From Zongyangia hominis (lineage in GTDB: Bacteria > Bacillota > Clostridia > Oscillospirales > Ruminococcaceae): a stretch of 64,000 bases of DNA. The stretch is taken from assembly GCF_014385095.1 (NCBI RefSeq), contig NZ_JACRTC010000002.1:248001-312000 (forward strand), read 5' to 3'. A model generated the notes under the pieces. That model was not told the origin of the DNA. It searched no databases and was given only the letters and a program-made list of their open reading frames with translations. A program made the position numbers and the translations under genes. Positions 1 through 9,344 of this stretch are shown in pieces; the first letter of the stretch is position 1, and each line of letters opens with the position of its first letter.

Positions 1-283
1 AGTCCTTGATGATCTGGCGGGCTCTGGCCCCGGCAGTGGCGAGATAAGCCACCGCCATGGCGTTATTTTTGATGTTGCGAAGGCTCAGCTGCCGCTGAAA
101 GCCCTTGACTTTGATGGGTGCAAAGTCAAAGCCGGCCTTGGGCACCAGGGAGGCCTCCATGCCGTGGGGGTTGCCGCAAAAGAGGATGGAGGCGTCGGGC
201 TGGCGCTGTTTGATATAGGATGCCACGGCAATGGCGGGATTGATGTGGCCCGCCGTCCCGCCGCCTGCAAACAAAATTTTCAT
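1..283 (-). CDS. murG: MurG, UDP-GlcNAc:lipid I transferase (N-terminal part only)
   Basis: MurG adds GlcNAc from UDP-GlcNAc to undecaprenyl-pyrophosphoryl-MurNAc-pentapeptide at the inner face of the membrane, making lipid II. Only the first 94 codons lie in the window; the gene runs off its left edge. The N-terminus MKILFAGGGTAGHINPAIAV carries the glycine-rich GGGTAGHI loop that is diagnostic of MurG, and FCGNPHGMEASLVP follows the family pattern (GT..GME..LVP). The ATG at 283 has a GGGTG-like ribosome binding site. It is the last dcw gene in the window, 54 bp after the FtsW/SpoVE gene, matching the usual Firmicutes order murE-murF-mraY-ftsW-murG. The identification is firm; the length and C-terminal domain cannot be judged. 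Confidence 0.93.
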   Translation of the reverse strand, partial: MKILFAGGGTAGHINPAIAVASYIKQRQPDASILFCGNPHGMEASLVPKAGFDFAPIKVKGFQRQLSLRNIKNNAMAVAYLATAGARARQIIKD

Positions 284-337
284 AATCCATGCACCCTTTA
301 CTATTAGAATTCCGGCTTAGCCGGCTGTTCTTTCCTG

Positions 338-1465
338 TTAGGTTTTCTCCAAGGCACTGTATCGGCTCACCGAGAGGATAATGCCCATCTCCGCCAGCAG
401 CATACACAGCGCCGTGCCTCCGTAGCTGAAAAACGGGAGGCTGATGCCGGTGTTGGGGATGGTGTTGGTGACCACCGCGATATTGAGGATGGCCTGGATG
501 CCCACCTGGGTGGTGCAGCCCAGCGCAATCATGGAGCCGAATTTGTCCGGGGAGCGCATGGCGATGACGTAGCCCCGCCACACCAACAGCGCAAAGAGGA
601 TGACGATGATGGTGGCGCCGATAAAGCCCAACTCCTCGCAAACGATGGCGAAGACGAAGTCGTTTTGCGGCTCGGGGATATAGAGGTACTTCTGCCGGGA
701 GTTGCCCAGCCCCAGGCCCATAAGCCCGCCGGAGCCAATGGCAAGCAGGGACTGGATGGTCTGGAAGCCCTTGCCCTGGGGGTCGGAGAACGGGTCAAGC
801 CAGTGGTGGATACGGCTCATGGCGTAGTCCACTACACCCGGAACGAAGATGGCCACCAACACAATGGCAAGGAGCACCCCGCCGGCGATGGCGAACCACT
901 TCAGGTTGGTGCCGCCGGCGATCATCATGATACAGCCGATGGAGAGAATCAGGATGGTGCCCGAAAGGTGGGGCTCCAAAACCATGAGTCCGGCGATGGC
1001 GCACAGCAATAAAACGAAAGGCAACGTGCCGTATTTAAAGGTGCTCATCTTGTTGCCGTTGATGGCGATGAGCTGGGCGAAGGTGACGATGATGGCAAAC
1101 TTTGCGATCTCCGAAGGCTGGAAGGTGCCGATGCCGAAGTTAATCCATCGTCGAGCGCCGTTGAGGGGCTCCATGAAGAGCACCACTACTAAGAGCAGGA
1201 TGGCCACCGCGTAGATCGGGAAGGCCAGCCGGTGGAAGAAGTGGTAGTCGAAGTTACAAAAGAAGATCATGGCCAAAATGCCCAACGCCGCCCACATCAG
1301 CTGCTTTTTGATGTAAAAAAAGCTGTCGCCGTCGTGGTAATAGGCATAGGCATAGCTGGCCGAAAAGAGCATGATCAGGCCAAAGATGACTAAAATCAGC
1401 ACCAAGATCAAAAAGGTCAGGTCTATGGGGCCTTTTTTCAGTTTGACGAGTTTTTTTTCTTTCAA
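338..1465 (-). CDS. SEDS-family glycosyltransferase FtsW/SpoVE
   Basis: Polytopic SEDS protein (375 aa) that polymerises lipid II into glycan strands together with a class B penicillin-binding protein. It has about ten hydrophobic segments, a GARRWINFG..FQPSEIAKF stretch typical of FtsW/RodA/SpoVE, and near the end PNTGISLPFFSYGGTA, the conserved SEDS signature. I place the start at the TTG at 1465 (protein LKEKKLVKLKK...), because GGGAGG lies 9 nt upstream; an earlier in-frame TTG at 1483 would overlap that binding site. It sits between mraY and murG in the dcw cluster and downstream of a SpoVD-like transpeptidase. Sequence alone cannot separate vegetative FtsW from sporulation SpoVE; one protein may serve both roles in Clostridia. 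Confidence 0.9.
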   Translation of the reverse strand: MKEKKLVKLKKGPIDLTFLILVLILVIFGLIMLFSASYAYAYYHDGDSFFYIKKQLMWAALGILAMIFFCNFDYHFFHRLAFPIYAVAILLLVVVLFMEPLNGARRWINFGIGTFQPSEIAKFAIIVTFAQLIAINGNKMSTFKYGTLPFVLLLCAIAGLMVLEPHLSGTILILSIGCIMMIAGGTNLKWFAIAGGVLLAIVLVAIFVPGVVDYAMSRIHHWLDPFSDPQGKGFQTIQSLLAIGSGGLMGLGLGNSRQKYLYIPEPQNDFVFAIVCEELGFIGATIIVILFALLVWRGYVIAMRSPDKFGSMIALGCTTQVGIQAILNIAVVTNTIPNTGISLPFFSYGGTALCMLLAEMGIILSVSRYSALEKT

Positions 1466-1517
1466 AGCCTTACGACCTCCCAATATGGTTCGCTTGTTTC
1501 GTACACGGATGGGGTGC

Positions 1518-2531
1518 TCAGATGCTCATGACCGCCCACACTGCCAACGCGCAGCCGATGGCTGTGATGAGGGAGAAGAGCGCCACGATCTTCACTTCGC
1601 TATACCCCGACATCTCAAAATGGTGGTGGATGGGGCTCATCTTGAAGACGCGCTTGCCGGTGAGCTTGAAGCTAGTCACCTGGATGATCACGCTGAGCGC
1701 CTCGATGATATACAAAATGCCCACCAAGATCAGGATGACCGGCAGTCCCACCCCGAAGGCCAGGGCCACCACCATGCCCCCTAAGAACATGGAGCCGGTA
1801 TCCCCCATGAAGACCTTCGCCGGATGGAAGTTCCAGACGAGGAACCCGATGCAGGCCCCCGCCAAAGCGGTGGCCAGGATGCCCATGCCGGTAAAGCCCA
1901 TAATCATGGTGATGAGCATAAAGCCGATGGCGGCCACAAAGGTGACCGAGCTTGCCAGTCCGTCAATGCCGTCGGTCAAGTTGACGGCATTGGTGATAAA
2001 GACGATAAAGAGCACCATCAGCGGGTAGTAGAAAATGCCGAAATTGAGGTAGCCGATCAGCGGGAACCAAAGCTCCGTGCTGGTGTCGCCGCTCAGGTAG
2101 AGGGTGAAGAGATAGAGGATGGCGATGAGAAACTGCATGACCAGCTTCTGCCGGGCGGTCAGTCCCAAATTGCGCTTTTTGACCACCTTGATGTAATCGT
2201 CCACAAAGCCCACGAAGCCGAAACAAAGCGCCATGATGAGCCCCGCGATGAGACGGGTGTTCTGCACCTTGTAACTGGGGTTTGTCATCACGCCTGTCTG
2301 TGCGGTGAGGATGCCGAAACCCACCGCCACCGCGACCACCACGCCGATGATGAACATGATGCCGCCCATGGTGGGGGTTCCCTGTTTATTCTTGTGCCAA
2401 GTGGGGCCGATGTCGTTGATGGTCTGTCCATAGTGGACCCTTTTGAGAAAAGGAATGAACCAGAATCCCATGACCGCTGTCAGCCCAAAGCCGATGACCG
2501 CAGCGACAATCGTTGACAGAGAACTTAACAT
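1518..2531 (-). CDS. mraY: MraY, phospho-MurNAc-pentapeptide translocase
   Basis: Transfers phospho-MurNAc-pentapeptide from UDP to undecaprenyl phosphate, making lipid I, the first membrane step of peptidoglycan synthesis. The 337-residue protein is polytopic with the family signatures in order: GPTWHKNKQGTPTMGGIMF near the N-terminus, FVDDYIKV, NAVNLTDGIDGLA, and NFHPAKVFMGDTGSMFLGG with the catalytic aspartates, ending in the MSPIHHHFE motif. Length is normal. The ATG at 2531 overlaps the last 7 bp of murF, so translation is probably coupled. Product feeds MurG further down the same transcript. Confidence 0.97.
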   Translation of the reverse strand: MLSSLSTIVAAVIGFGLTAVMGFWFIPFLKRVHYGQTINDIGPTWHKNKQGTPTMGGIMFIIGVVVAVAVGFGILTAQTGVMTNPSYKVQNTRLIAGLIMALCFGFVGFVDDYIKVVKKRNLGLTARQKLVMQFLIAILYLFTLYLSGDTSTELWFPLIGYLNFGIFYYPLMVLFIVFITNAVNLTDGIDGLASSVTFVAAIGFMLITMIMGFTGMGILATALAGACIGFLVWNFHPAKVFMGDTGSMFLGGMVVALAFGVGLPVILILVGILYIIEALSVIIQVTSFKLTGKRVFKMSPIHHHFEMSGYSEVKIVALFSLITAIGCALAVWAVMSI

Positions 2532-3907
2532 TTGTCTTTACACTCCTCGCAGAACCTTGTGATTACTTCTTCCAGCTTCATTCCCCGGCTCCCCTTGAAC
2601 CAGAGAATGTCCCCCTCCACCGCCTCCCGGCACAGCGTTTCGGTTAAAGTCTCCTTGTCGGGGAACCAGCGGCAGTCCTTAAGCCCTGCCTCTCTGGCGC
2701 CTTCGTACAGGCGCCGGGCTTCCCCGCCGTAACAGTAAAGCGCGTCGACGCCCTTTTGGGCGGCGAAGACGCCGATCTGCCGGTGGGAATCTTGGGAAAT
2801 CTCCCCCAGCTCCAGCATATCCGCCAGCACCATCCGCTTCTTACCCGCGCATGCCATCGTCGAAAGGGTCTCAATGGCCGCACGCATGGAATCGGGGCTG
2901 GCGTTGTAGCAGTCTTCTACTATCCGAACGCCCCGGCACTCCCGCATCCGCTGACGCATTCCCGACGGCTGGTAGCCGTTTAGGGCGTCGGCGCAGCTTT
3001 GGGGCGGGATGCCGGCAAAGACGCCCACGCCGAAGGCGGCCAGGGCGTTTAACACATTGTGCCGCCCGATACAGGGCAGGGTGCAGGGGTAAGCATTGCC
3101 TTCATAGGAGATGGAAAAGTGGGTATCCTCCCCCGCCTCTCGGATATTTTTCGCGGAGATGGCGCAATCGAGGCCATCAATTCCATATTTTACCACATTG
3201 AGCCGTCGATTTTGGTAGTTTTGAAGCAGATCATTATCGCCGTTTAGGAGAAGTGTCGCTCCGTCGGCCATCCCGTCGCAGATTTCCGTTTTCGCTTTCA
3301 GGATGTTTTCCCGCGAGCCCAGTTGCAGCATGTGGGAGACGCCGATGGTGGTGATAACGCCGATGTCCGGGCGCACGCAGAGGGTCAGGTCATGGATTTC
3401 CCCGAAGCCGCTCATGCCCATCTCGAAGACGGCGGCTTGGGTGTCGGGCATCAGACGCATGACCGTGCGGGGCAGGCCGATTTCGTTATTCTCGTTGCCC
3501 AGGGTCTTGAGGGTGGCAAAGCGGCTGGAGAGTACGGCGGCGATCATGTCCTTGGTGGTGGTTTTCCCCACGCTGCCGGTGACTCCCACCGACAGGAAGG
3601 AAAACTTCTGCCGGTAGTAGGCCGCAATCTGTAACAGGGAGCGCTGGCTGTCGGGCACCACGAGGATTCTCTCATCCCACACCGGGTTCCCGGTGGACAC
3701 TTTCCGCTCGGCCACACAGGCCGCGGCGCCCGCCGCGAAGGCCTTGGCGATGTAGTCGTGGCCGTCGAACCGCTCGCCGGGCAGGGCCACAAACAAGCTC
3801 CCCGGGCCGATGGTCCGCGAATCGGTGCTCACTTCCCTGACCGTGCCGCCGCCTTCAAAGGGGACGCCCAGCGCCTGGGCAATCTCACTGACTAAAAGCT
3901 CTATCAT
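2525..3907 (-). CDS. murF: MurF, UDP-MurNAc-tripeptide:D-Ala-D-Ala ligase
   Basis: Cytoplasmic Mur ligase that adds D-Ala-D-Ala to UDP-MurNAc-tripeptide using ATP. The 460-residue protein has an N-terminal substrate domain (VREVSTDSRTIGPGSLFVAL), the ATP-binding loop VTGSVGKTTTKD at about residues 109-120, the NNEIGLPRT motif, and EDCYNASPDSM, which is specific to MurF among the Mur ligases. I start it at the ATG at 3907 (MIELLVSEIAQ), with GGAGGGAG/GGGGAA upstream; an ATG 10 codons earlier has only a poor binding site and adds an unconserved segment. It follows murE by 42 bp and overlaps mraY. Confidence 0.95.
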   Translation of the reverse strand: MIELLVSEIAQALGVPFEGGGTVREVSTDSRTIGPGSLFVALPGERFDGHDYIAKAFAAGAAACVAERKVSTGNPVWDERILVVPDSQRSLLQIAAYYRQKFSFLSVGVTGSVGKTTTKDMIAAVLSSRFATLKTLGNENNEIGLPRTVMRLMPDTQAAVFEMGMSGFGEIHDLTLCVRPDIGVITTIGVSHMLQLGSRENILKAKTEICDGMADGATLLLNGDNDLLQNYQNRRLNVVKYGIDGLDCAISAKNIREAGEDTHFSISYEGNAYPCTLPCIGRHNVLNALAAFGVGVFAGIPPQSCADALNGYQPSGMRQRMRECRGVRIVEDCYNASPDSMRAAIETLSTMACAGKKRMVLADMLELGEISQDSHRQIGVFAAQKGVDALYCYGGEARRLYEGAREAGLKDCRWFPDKETLTETLCREAVEGDILWFKGSRGMKLEEVITRFCEECKDKC

Positions 3908-3949
3908 GCTCTTCCCCGCTCCCTCCGTCGCTGCCATATTCTCTCTATG

Positions 3950-5419
3950 CTAAGATTTTGCTTTGTTTTTCTTCTTTTGCAGCAGGTCCTTCACAATCTC
4001 GTGTTCATCGAAGCCGATGGTCCCGAAGTCAAGCACCTGATAGTCCTCGTGTCCCTTGCCCGCCAGCACCAGCAGGTCGCCGGGCTGGGCGTGGTCCAGC
4101 GCCCACTGAATGGCCTGGTACCGGTCCACGATGACCTTATAGGGAATCTTATATTCCTCAAAACCGGGCAACCCGTCCTCGATGATCTGCATCGGGTCCT
4201 CGTCCCGGGGGTTGTCGGAGGTAAAGATGGCAAAGTCGGCGTATTTGGCCACCGCCGCCGTCATCTTGGGGCGTTTGGTCCGGTCCCGGTTGCCCGCGCA
4301 GCCAAAGAGGGCCACCAGGCGCTTGGGGTGCAATTCTTTGAGCGCTCCCATCACCTTTTCCAGCCCATCCGGGGAGTGGGCGTAGTCGCAGATGACGGTG
4401 AAGCCCGCGTCGCCGGTATCCAGCACCTCGGTGCGGCCCCGGACGCCGGTGCAGGTGTTGAGCCCCTCCACCGCCTCCTCAAAGCTGAGCCCCAGCGCCA
4501 TGCAGGCGCAGGCGGCGGCCAGGGCGTTCTCCACCGAGAATCGGCCGGGCATGCAGAAATTGACCCGGGCGATGACGCCGCTACCCACCAGGGCAAATTT
4601 GTTGGAGGAAAGCGCAAACTTGATATTCTTGGCCACATAGTCGGCCCGGTCGTCCTCGACGGCGTAGGTGATCATGTTCTTTTTGCCTTGATAGCGCTCG
4701 ATGAGGCGCTGCCCATAGGGGTCGTCGTAGTTGATGACCAGGTTTTTGGCCTGAGCGAAGAGTTTGGCCTTGGCCTCGAAGTAGTTTTCCATGGTGCCGT
4801 GATAGTCCAGATGGTCCTGGGTGAGATTTGTGAATACCGCCGCCTCGAACTCACAGCCAAAGAGCCGCTTTTGGTCCATGGCGTGGGAGGAAGCCTCCAT
4901 CACCACATACTCGCACCCGGCGGCCGCCATCCGTTTGAAGAGGACGTGCAGTTCCCCGGGGTCGGGGGTGGTATGTTTGGCGGGGATGAGCATATCGCCG
5001 ATCTGGTTGTGGATGGTGCCGATGAGGCCCACCCGCTTTCCGGCGCTTTCCAGAATATGTTTGATGAGGTTGGTGATGGTGGTCTTGCCGTTGGTGCCGG
5101 TGACGCCGATGAGCTTGAGGCCTTTGGCCGGAAAACCGCAGATGGCGGCGGAAAGCAGGGCGTAAGCCTCCCGGGTATCCTTTGTCACAATGACATTCTC
5201 GCATCCGTTCAGGGTGAGCGGATGCTCCGCCACCACGGCGCAGGCGCCGGCCTCCACCGCCTTTTGGGCGTGGTCGTGGCCGTCGAATTTGAGTCCTTTG
5301 ATACACACGAAGACGCTGCCCGGCTCCACCCGGCGGGAGTCACAGGTGACCGACGCGACCTCGCAGTCGGTCGGTTCCCCCCCATAGCCGATTGCTTGGA
5401 GCAATTGACGCAGTCTCAT
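3950..5419 (-). CDS. murE: MurE, UDP-MurNAc-L-Ala-D-Glu:meso-diaminopimelate ligase
   Basis: Adds the third amino acid of the stem peptide. The 489 residues include CDSRRVEPGSVFVCI in the N-terminal domain, the P-loop VTGTNGKTT (residues 106-114), a Mur-ligase central domain (MEASSHAMDQKRL), and DYAHSPDGL. The motif DNPRDEDP at residues 402-409 is the known marker for meso-diaminopimelate specificity; lysine-adding enzymes have other residues in place of the arginine. This points to directly cross-linked A1gamma-type peptidoglycan (inference). The ATG at 5419 has AGGAGGG upstream. It lies between the SpoVD-like transpeptidase and murF. Confidence 0.96.
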   Translation of the reverse strand: MRLRQLLQAIGYGGEPTDCEVASVTCDSRRVEPGSVFVCIKGLKFDGHDHAQKAVEAGACAVVAEHPLTLNGCENVIVTKDTREAYALLSAAICGFPAKGLKLIGVTGTNGKTTITNLIKHILESAGKRVGLIGTIHNQIGDMLIPAKHTTPDPGELHVLFKRMAAAGCEYVVMEASSHAMDQKRLFGCEFEAAVFTNLTQDHLDYHGTMENYFEAKAKLFAQAKNLVINYDDPYGQRLIERYQGKKNMITYAVEDDRADYVAKNIKFALSSNKFALVGSGVIARVNFCMPGRFSVENALAAACACMALGLSFEEAVEGLNTCTGVRGRTEVLDTGDAGFTVICDYAHSPDGLEKVMGALKELHPKRLVALFGCAGNRDRTKRPKMTAAVAKYADFAIFTSDNPRDEDPMQIIEDGLPGFEEYKIPYKVIVDRYQAIQWALDHAQPGDLLVLAGKGHEDYQVLDFGTIGFDEHEIVKDLLQKKKNKAKS

Positions 5420-5557
5420 GATAACCCTCCTGTCTGCGCGCCGGATTTTGTCGTTTCGGCGCGTTTGGGACGCAGGACCCTACCGATCCGGCATCCCTAT
5501 TATGAGCATATGTTGTCGCAAATATAGCGTTTTTCCTCGGTTCAATTTCTTTTTGTG

Positions 5558-7843
5558 TTACTCTACCGGGTCGTTGTTGACGAAGCTCACCTCGACGACG
5601 GTACCCACTTCCACCATGGTGCCTTCCGGAATGGACTGCTTGGAGGAGATGGTGGTGCTGCCGTTGAGGTCGATGCCGGAGAGCTTCACATTGAGCCCTA
5701 AGTTCGTCAGCGTCTGGTTGACCTGGAGCGCCGTCATGCCCTTGACGTTAGGCATCTTCACCTGGTTGCTCACGTTGCCCTCCTCGGTGTAGAGGATGAC
5801 CTTGCCATCCCGTGGGATGGGCTGGCCGGCCAAAGGCACCTGCTTGATGACGGTGGCGCCGCTTCCCACCACTTCCACTTTCAGACTCTTTTCAGTGATG
5901 GCGGCTTTCGCCTTCTCCACCTCCATCTTAAGGACGGAGGGGACGGAAATGTCCATATTGGCAAGCTCCTCGGCCGTGTACTGGGGCTCGACGCCCAGGT
6001 AGGGCAGCGCTTCCTCCAGCACTTCTTTGACCACAGGGGCCGCGATGACGGAGCCGTAGACGTTTTGCATGAAGGGCTCGTCGAGCATAACCAGTACCGC
6101 GATCTGCGGGTCGTTGGCGGGCGCAAAGCCCAGGAAGGACGCGATATGGGGCTCGTTGCCGTTTTCGTCCTTTTTATCGATCTTTTCGGAGGTACCGGTC
6201 TTACCACCTACGTGGTAGCCGGCGATGTAGGCGCTCTTACCGCTGCCGTCCGGGTCGGAGACCACCCGCTCTAAGATGGAGGAGATGGTGGAGGACACTT
6301 CGCTGCTGATGACCTGGCGCTTGACGGTGGGCTCGGTGGACTTGACGATGTTGCCGTCGGCGTCCACGATGTTCTTGACTACATAGGGACTCATCAGGTT
6401 GCCGCCGTTGATGGCAGCGGACACGGCGGTGATCAGCTGAATGGGGGTAACCTTGAAGGTCTGGCCAAAGGCGCTGACGGCCAAGGTGTGGGGGCTCTTG
6501 ACCAAAGTCGCCTCGCTGTGGTACAGGCTGGAGGAGCCTCCCTCCTCACCGGGGAGGTCGATGCCGGTCTTTTCCGTCAGGCCCCAAGCCTCAAAGTACT
6601 TATAGAAGTTTTCCCCGCCCATCCGGGTACCCACCATGATGAAGCCCGGGTTGCAGGAGTGCTTGACAATGCCCGCGAAGTCCTGGGTACCGTGCCCCGC
6701 CAACTTCCAGCAGCCGATGGTCCGGCCGCCGATCTGGTAGTGGCCGGTGCAGGTGAAGGAATCGGTCAATTTGCTGGTGCCCAGGTCCAGGGCGCTGGAC
6801 GCGGTGAGAATCTTAAAGACGGAACCGGGCTCATAGGGCTCGGTGATGGATTTGTTCTTCCATTGGGCCGTCTGCTCAATTTGCAGCTGCTTTTTATAGG
6901 CCTCCTCGTCCCCTTCCACGGCTTTAAGCCGCTCCAAGGCGTAGGTGTCGGTGACGGTAAACGGGTCGTTGGGGTCAAAGTCGGTCTTGTTGGCCATGGC
7001 CAGGATTTCCCCAGTCTTGACGTTCATGACGACGCCCGCCGCCCGGTTCTTGACGTTATTTTCCACGACGGCCGTCTCCAATGCCTTTTCCAGGTAGTGC
7101 TGGATGGTTTCGTCGATGGTCAGGACGACGGAGTTGCCGTCCTTGGGGTCGATCATCTGGTCGTACTTGTAGGGCATGTCGCTGCCCCAGGCGTTTTTGG
7201 CCGAGACCACCCGGCCCGGCGTCCCGCTGAGCTCCTCGTCATAGTAGCTCTCGATGCCGTTGAGGCCCTGGTTGTCTTCGCCCACAAAGCCTAAGATGTT
7301 GGCGGCGAAGTTGCCGTAGGGATAGTAGCGCTTGTTGTCTTCCTCTATATTGATGGCGGAAATCTTATTGTCGGTGGCAAACTGGGTCACCTTGTCTGCC
7401 AGCGGCTTTTCGATCCGCTTCTTGATGACTTCGTAGTAGTTTTTCTTTTCGCACTTTTCCAGGATCTTTTCTTTGTCCACCTCTAATAGCTCCGAAAGGC
7501 CGGTGGCGATGAGCTCCTTTTGGGCGGCGTCCTTGATGTCGACCGGGGAAATAAACACGGTCCACACCGTGGCGCTCTGGGCCAGCACGTTCATGTTGCG
7601 GTCGTAAATGGTACCCCGCTTGGGGCTGATGGTGGTGACGCGCATCTGCTGTTTTTCCGCTTTGCTCTGATAGATGTCGCTTTCCACCAGCTGGATGATG
7701 CACAGCCTGACAATCAGGGTGGCAAAGCCGACAATGGCCAGGCCGCACAGGATGACCATCATCCTCTTTCTCATTTTGCTCGTCGGTCCTTTGGACAAAT
7801 TGGCCGCCTCCGATCTCAGTCTCTCTAAAAAATTAAGAGTCAA
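5558..7843 (-). CDS. Class B penicillin-binding protein, SpoVD/FtsI type, with two PASTA domains
   Basis: Membrane-anchored D,D-transpeptidase that cross-links peptidoglycan. Of 761 residues, about 28-50 form one transmembrane anchor, about 60-215 a PBP dimerisation domain (SPKRGTIYDRN), and about 240-610 the transpeptidase domain with all three active-site motifs: S341-x-x-K344 (GSVFK), S396-C-N398 and K548-T-G550. Residues about 632-687 and 695-755 are two PASTA repeats. The long form starts at a TTG at 7843; an ATG at 7774 (MRKRMMVIL) is an alternative with a similar cytoplasmic tail. Its place between ftsL and murE and the PASTA tail fit SpoVD (sporulation) or PBP2B/FtsI (division); the sequence does not decide, and only one such gene is present in this cluster. 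Confidence 0.93.
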   Translation of the reverse strand: MTLNFLERLRSEAANLSKGPTSKMRKRMMVILCGLAIVGFATLIVRLCIIQLVESDIYQSKAEKQQMRVTTISPKRGTIYDRNMNVLAQSATVWTVFISPVDIKDAAQKELIATGLSELLEVDKEKILEKCEKKNYYEVIKKRIEKPLADKVTQFATDNKISAINIEEDNKRYYPYGNFAANILGFVGEDNQGLNGIESYYDEELSGTPGRVVSAKNAWGSDMPYKYDQMIDPKDGNSVVLTIDETIQHYLEKALETAVVENNVKNRAAGVVMNVKTGEILAMANKTDFDPNDPFTVTDTYALERLKAVEGDEEAYKKQLQIEQTAQWKNKSITEPYEPGSVFKILTASSALDLGTSKLTDSFTCTGHYQIGGRTIGCWKLAGHGTQDFAGIVKHSCNPGFIMVGTRMGGENFYKYFEAWGLTEKTGIDLPGEEGGSSSLYHSEATLVKSPHTLAVSAFGQTFKVTPIQLITAVSAAINGGNLMSPYVVKNIVDADGNIVKSTEPTVKRQVISSEVSSTISSILERVVSDPDGSGKSAYIAGYHVGGKTGTSEKIDKKDENGNEPHIASFLGFAPANDPQIAVLVMLDEPFMQNVYGSVIAAPVVKEVLEEALPYLGVEPQYTAEELANMDISVPSVLKMEVEKAKAAITEKSLKVEVVGSGATVIKQVPLAGQPIPRDGKVILYTEEGNVSNQVKMPNVKGMTALQVNQTLTNLGLNVKLSGIDLNGSTTISSKQSIPEGTMVEVGTVVEVSFVNNDPVE

Positions 7844-7887
7844 GACTTCCGCTTAACTCTTGATGTTTCTTTTACATACTTATTTTG

Positions 7888-8370
7888 TCACGAACCCAGG
7901 TATTCCTTTATTTTGTCGAACCAGCCGGTGATGGTGCTGAGGATACCTCCTCCGGATTTTGGCTCCGTGATTTCGATCTTATCCCCCTCGGTCAGGCTCA
8001 GGTACTGGACCTGGTAGTTGTTCATTTTAGTCAGCCCCAGTTCATTTTTGGCCTTATCCTCGATGTTCTTTAAGGACATCTTCCCTTCCAGCTCCACATT
8101 GAGCCGGGTATTCTCGCTTTGGAGAATCTCCAAATTGGCGTTGGCGTCGTTGATGTCCTCGCCGATTTCGGTGAGGGTGATGCGGTTAATAATCATCAGG
8201 GAGGTGATGCCGATGACGATCACCGCGGCGAAGAAGGCCTTGATGATGGGCACGGCGTTGGATTTTTTCTTTTCCTTGCGTCCCTTGATCACCTGCATCT
8301 GAGGCTTTCTCTCCGGCTTGCGTTCAAATTTGGAAAGATCATAGGCAGTGCTTTCGCGGCTGTATTGCAT
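7888..8370 (-). CDS. ftsL: FtsL-like cell division protein
   Basis: Small bitopic protein (160 aa) expected to act in the divisome FtsL-FtsB-FtsQ subcomplex. A basic, charged N-terminal tail of about 50 residues is followed by one transmembrane segment (PIIKAFFAAVIVIGITSLMI), then a predicted extracytoplasmic coiled coil with leucine/asparagine heptads (INDANANLEILQSENTRLNVEL) and a NELGLTKM stretch common in FtsL/FtsB proteins. Sequence conservation in the family is low, so the call rests mainly on topology and position between rsmH and the transpeptidase gene. The ATG at 8370 is preferred because AAGGGG lies 7-8 nt upstream; a longer reading from 8412 would overlap rsmH. Confidence 0.82.
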   Translation of the reverse strand: MQYSRESTAYDLSKFERKPERKPQMQVIKGRKEKKKSNAVPIIKAFFAAVIVIGITSLMIINRITLTEIGEDINDANANLEILQSENTRLNVELEGKMSLKNIEDKAKNELGLTKMNNYQVQYLSLTEGDKIEITEPKSGGGILSTITGWFDKIKEYLGS

Positions 8371-8398
8371 CAAATCACCCCTTGTCGGTTTCTTCGGC

Positions 8399-9328
8399 CT
8401 ACAGTTTTTCAATCACGCGGAGCTTGGCCGAATGGCTCCGGTGGTTTTCCTCCAGTTCCTTGGCGGAGGGCTCGATGGGCTTGCGGGAAAGAAGTTTTCC
8501 CTTAGGCGTATTGCCACACACGCACACGGGAAAGTCGGGCGGGCAGGTGCAGCCCCGGCATAGGGCGGCGAATTTCTGCTTGACCATCCGGTCTTCCAAC
8601 GAATGGAAGGTGATGACGGCCAGCCGGCCGCCGGGGGAAAGGCGCGCAAAGGCCGCGTCCACGCCCAGAGATAGGCTTTCGAGCTCCGCGTTGACGGCGA
8701 TGCGCAGCGCCTGGAAAGTACGTTTGGCGGGATGTCCGCCGGTGCGGCGGGCGGCGGCTGGGATGGAGGACTTGACGATCTCGCAAAGCTCGAAGGTGGT
8801 CTCCACCGGCTTTTGACGCCGGGCCCTGTCTATATTTTTAGCGATGGGAAAGGCAAATTTCTCTTCGGAATACTCCCGCAGAATCCGGGTGAGGTCCTGG
8901 ACGGAATAGGTGTTGACAATGTCGTAGGCGCTCATGCCCTGTTTGCTCATGCGCATGTCCAGCGGGGCGTCATAATTATAGGAAAAGCCCCGCTCCCCCG
9001 TGTCCAGCTGGAAGGAGGAAACCCCTAGATCGAGGAGCACCCCGTCCACCTGGCCGATGCCCAGGCTGTCGAGAACCTGGTCCATCTGGGCGAAGTCGGA
9101 CTGGACCACCTGCGCGCCGGGATAGGGGCGCAGCCGCTCAGTGGCGACGGCCACCGCGTCGGGGTCCTTGTCCAGCGCGATAAGGCGCCCGCCTTCGCTG
9201 AGTCTGGACGCAATCAAGCTGGAATGACCGGCGCCTCCCGCCGTGCCGTCGACATAAATGCCGCCGGGTCGGATGGCCAAAGCGTCGATGCATTCATGTA
9301 ACATCACCGAATAATGACGAAATTCCAA
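8399..9328 (-). CDS. rsmH: RsmH (MraW), 16S rRNA m4C1402 methyltransferase
   Basis: S-adenosylmethionine-dependent enzyme that N4-methylates C1402 in the decoding site of 16S rRNA. The 309-residue protein begins EFRHYSVMLHECIDAL and has the SAM-binding motif VDGTAGGAGHS, then LDKDPDA, LLDLGVSSFQLD, GGHPAKRTFQALRI and VITFHSLEDRMVK, all standard RsmH motifs. A cysteine-rich patch (CRGCTCPPDFPVCVCG) near residue 260 is usual in Gram-positive members. The start is a TTG at 9328 with GAGGGAG 7 nt upstream. Second gene of the dcw operon, 16 bp after mraZ. Confidence 0.96.
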   Translation of the reverse strand: MEFRHYSVMLHECIDALAIRPGGIYVDGTAGGAGHSSLIASRLSEGGRLIALDKDPDAVAVATERLRPYPGAQVVQSDFAQMDQVLDSLGIGQVDGVLLDLGVSSFQLDTGERGFSYNYDAPLDMRMSKQGMSAYDIVNTYSVQDLTRILREYSEEKFAFPIAKNIDRARRQKPVETTFELCEIVKSSIPAAARRTGGHPAKRTFQALRIAVNAELESLSLGVDAAFARLSPGGRLAVITFHSLEDRMVKQKFAALCRGCTCPPDFPVCVCGNTPKGKLLSRKPIEPSAKELEENHRSHSAKLRVIEKL

Positions 9329-9344
9329 AGCGTTACTCCCTCAT

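Noticed and set aside
3947..5527. Long plus-strand open frame (over 500 codons) opposite murE
   Set aside because: It is antisense to a clear murE, has low-complexity His/Gly/Val-rich content and no ribosome binding site; it arises from GC-rich codon positions.
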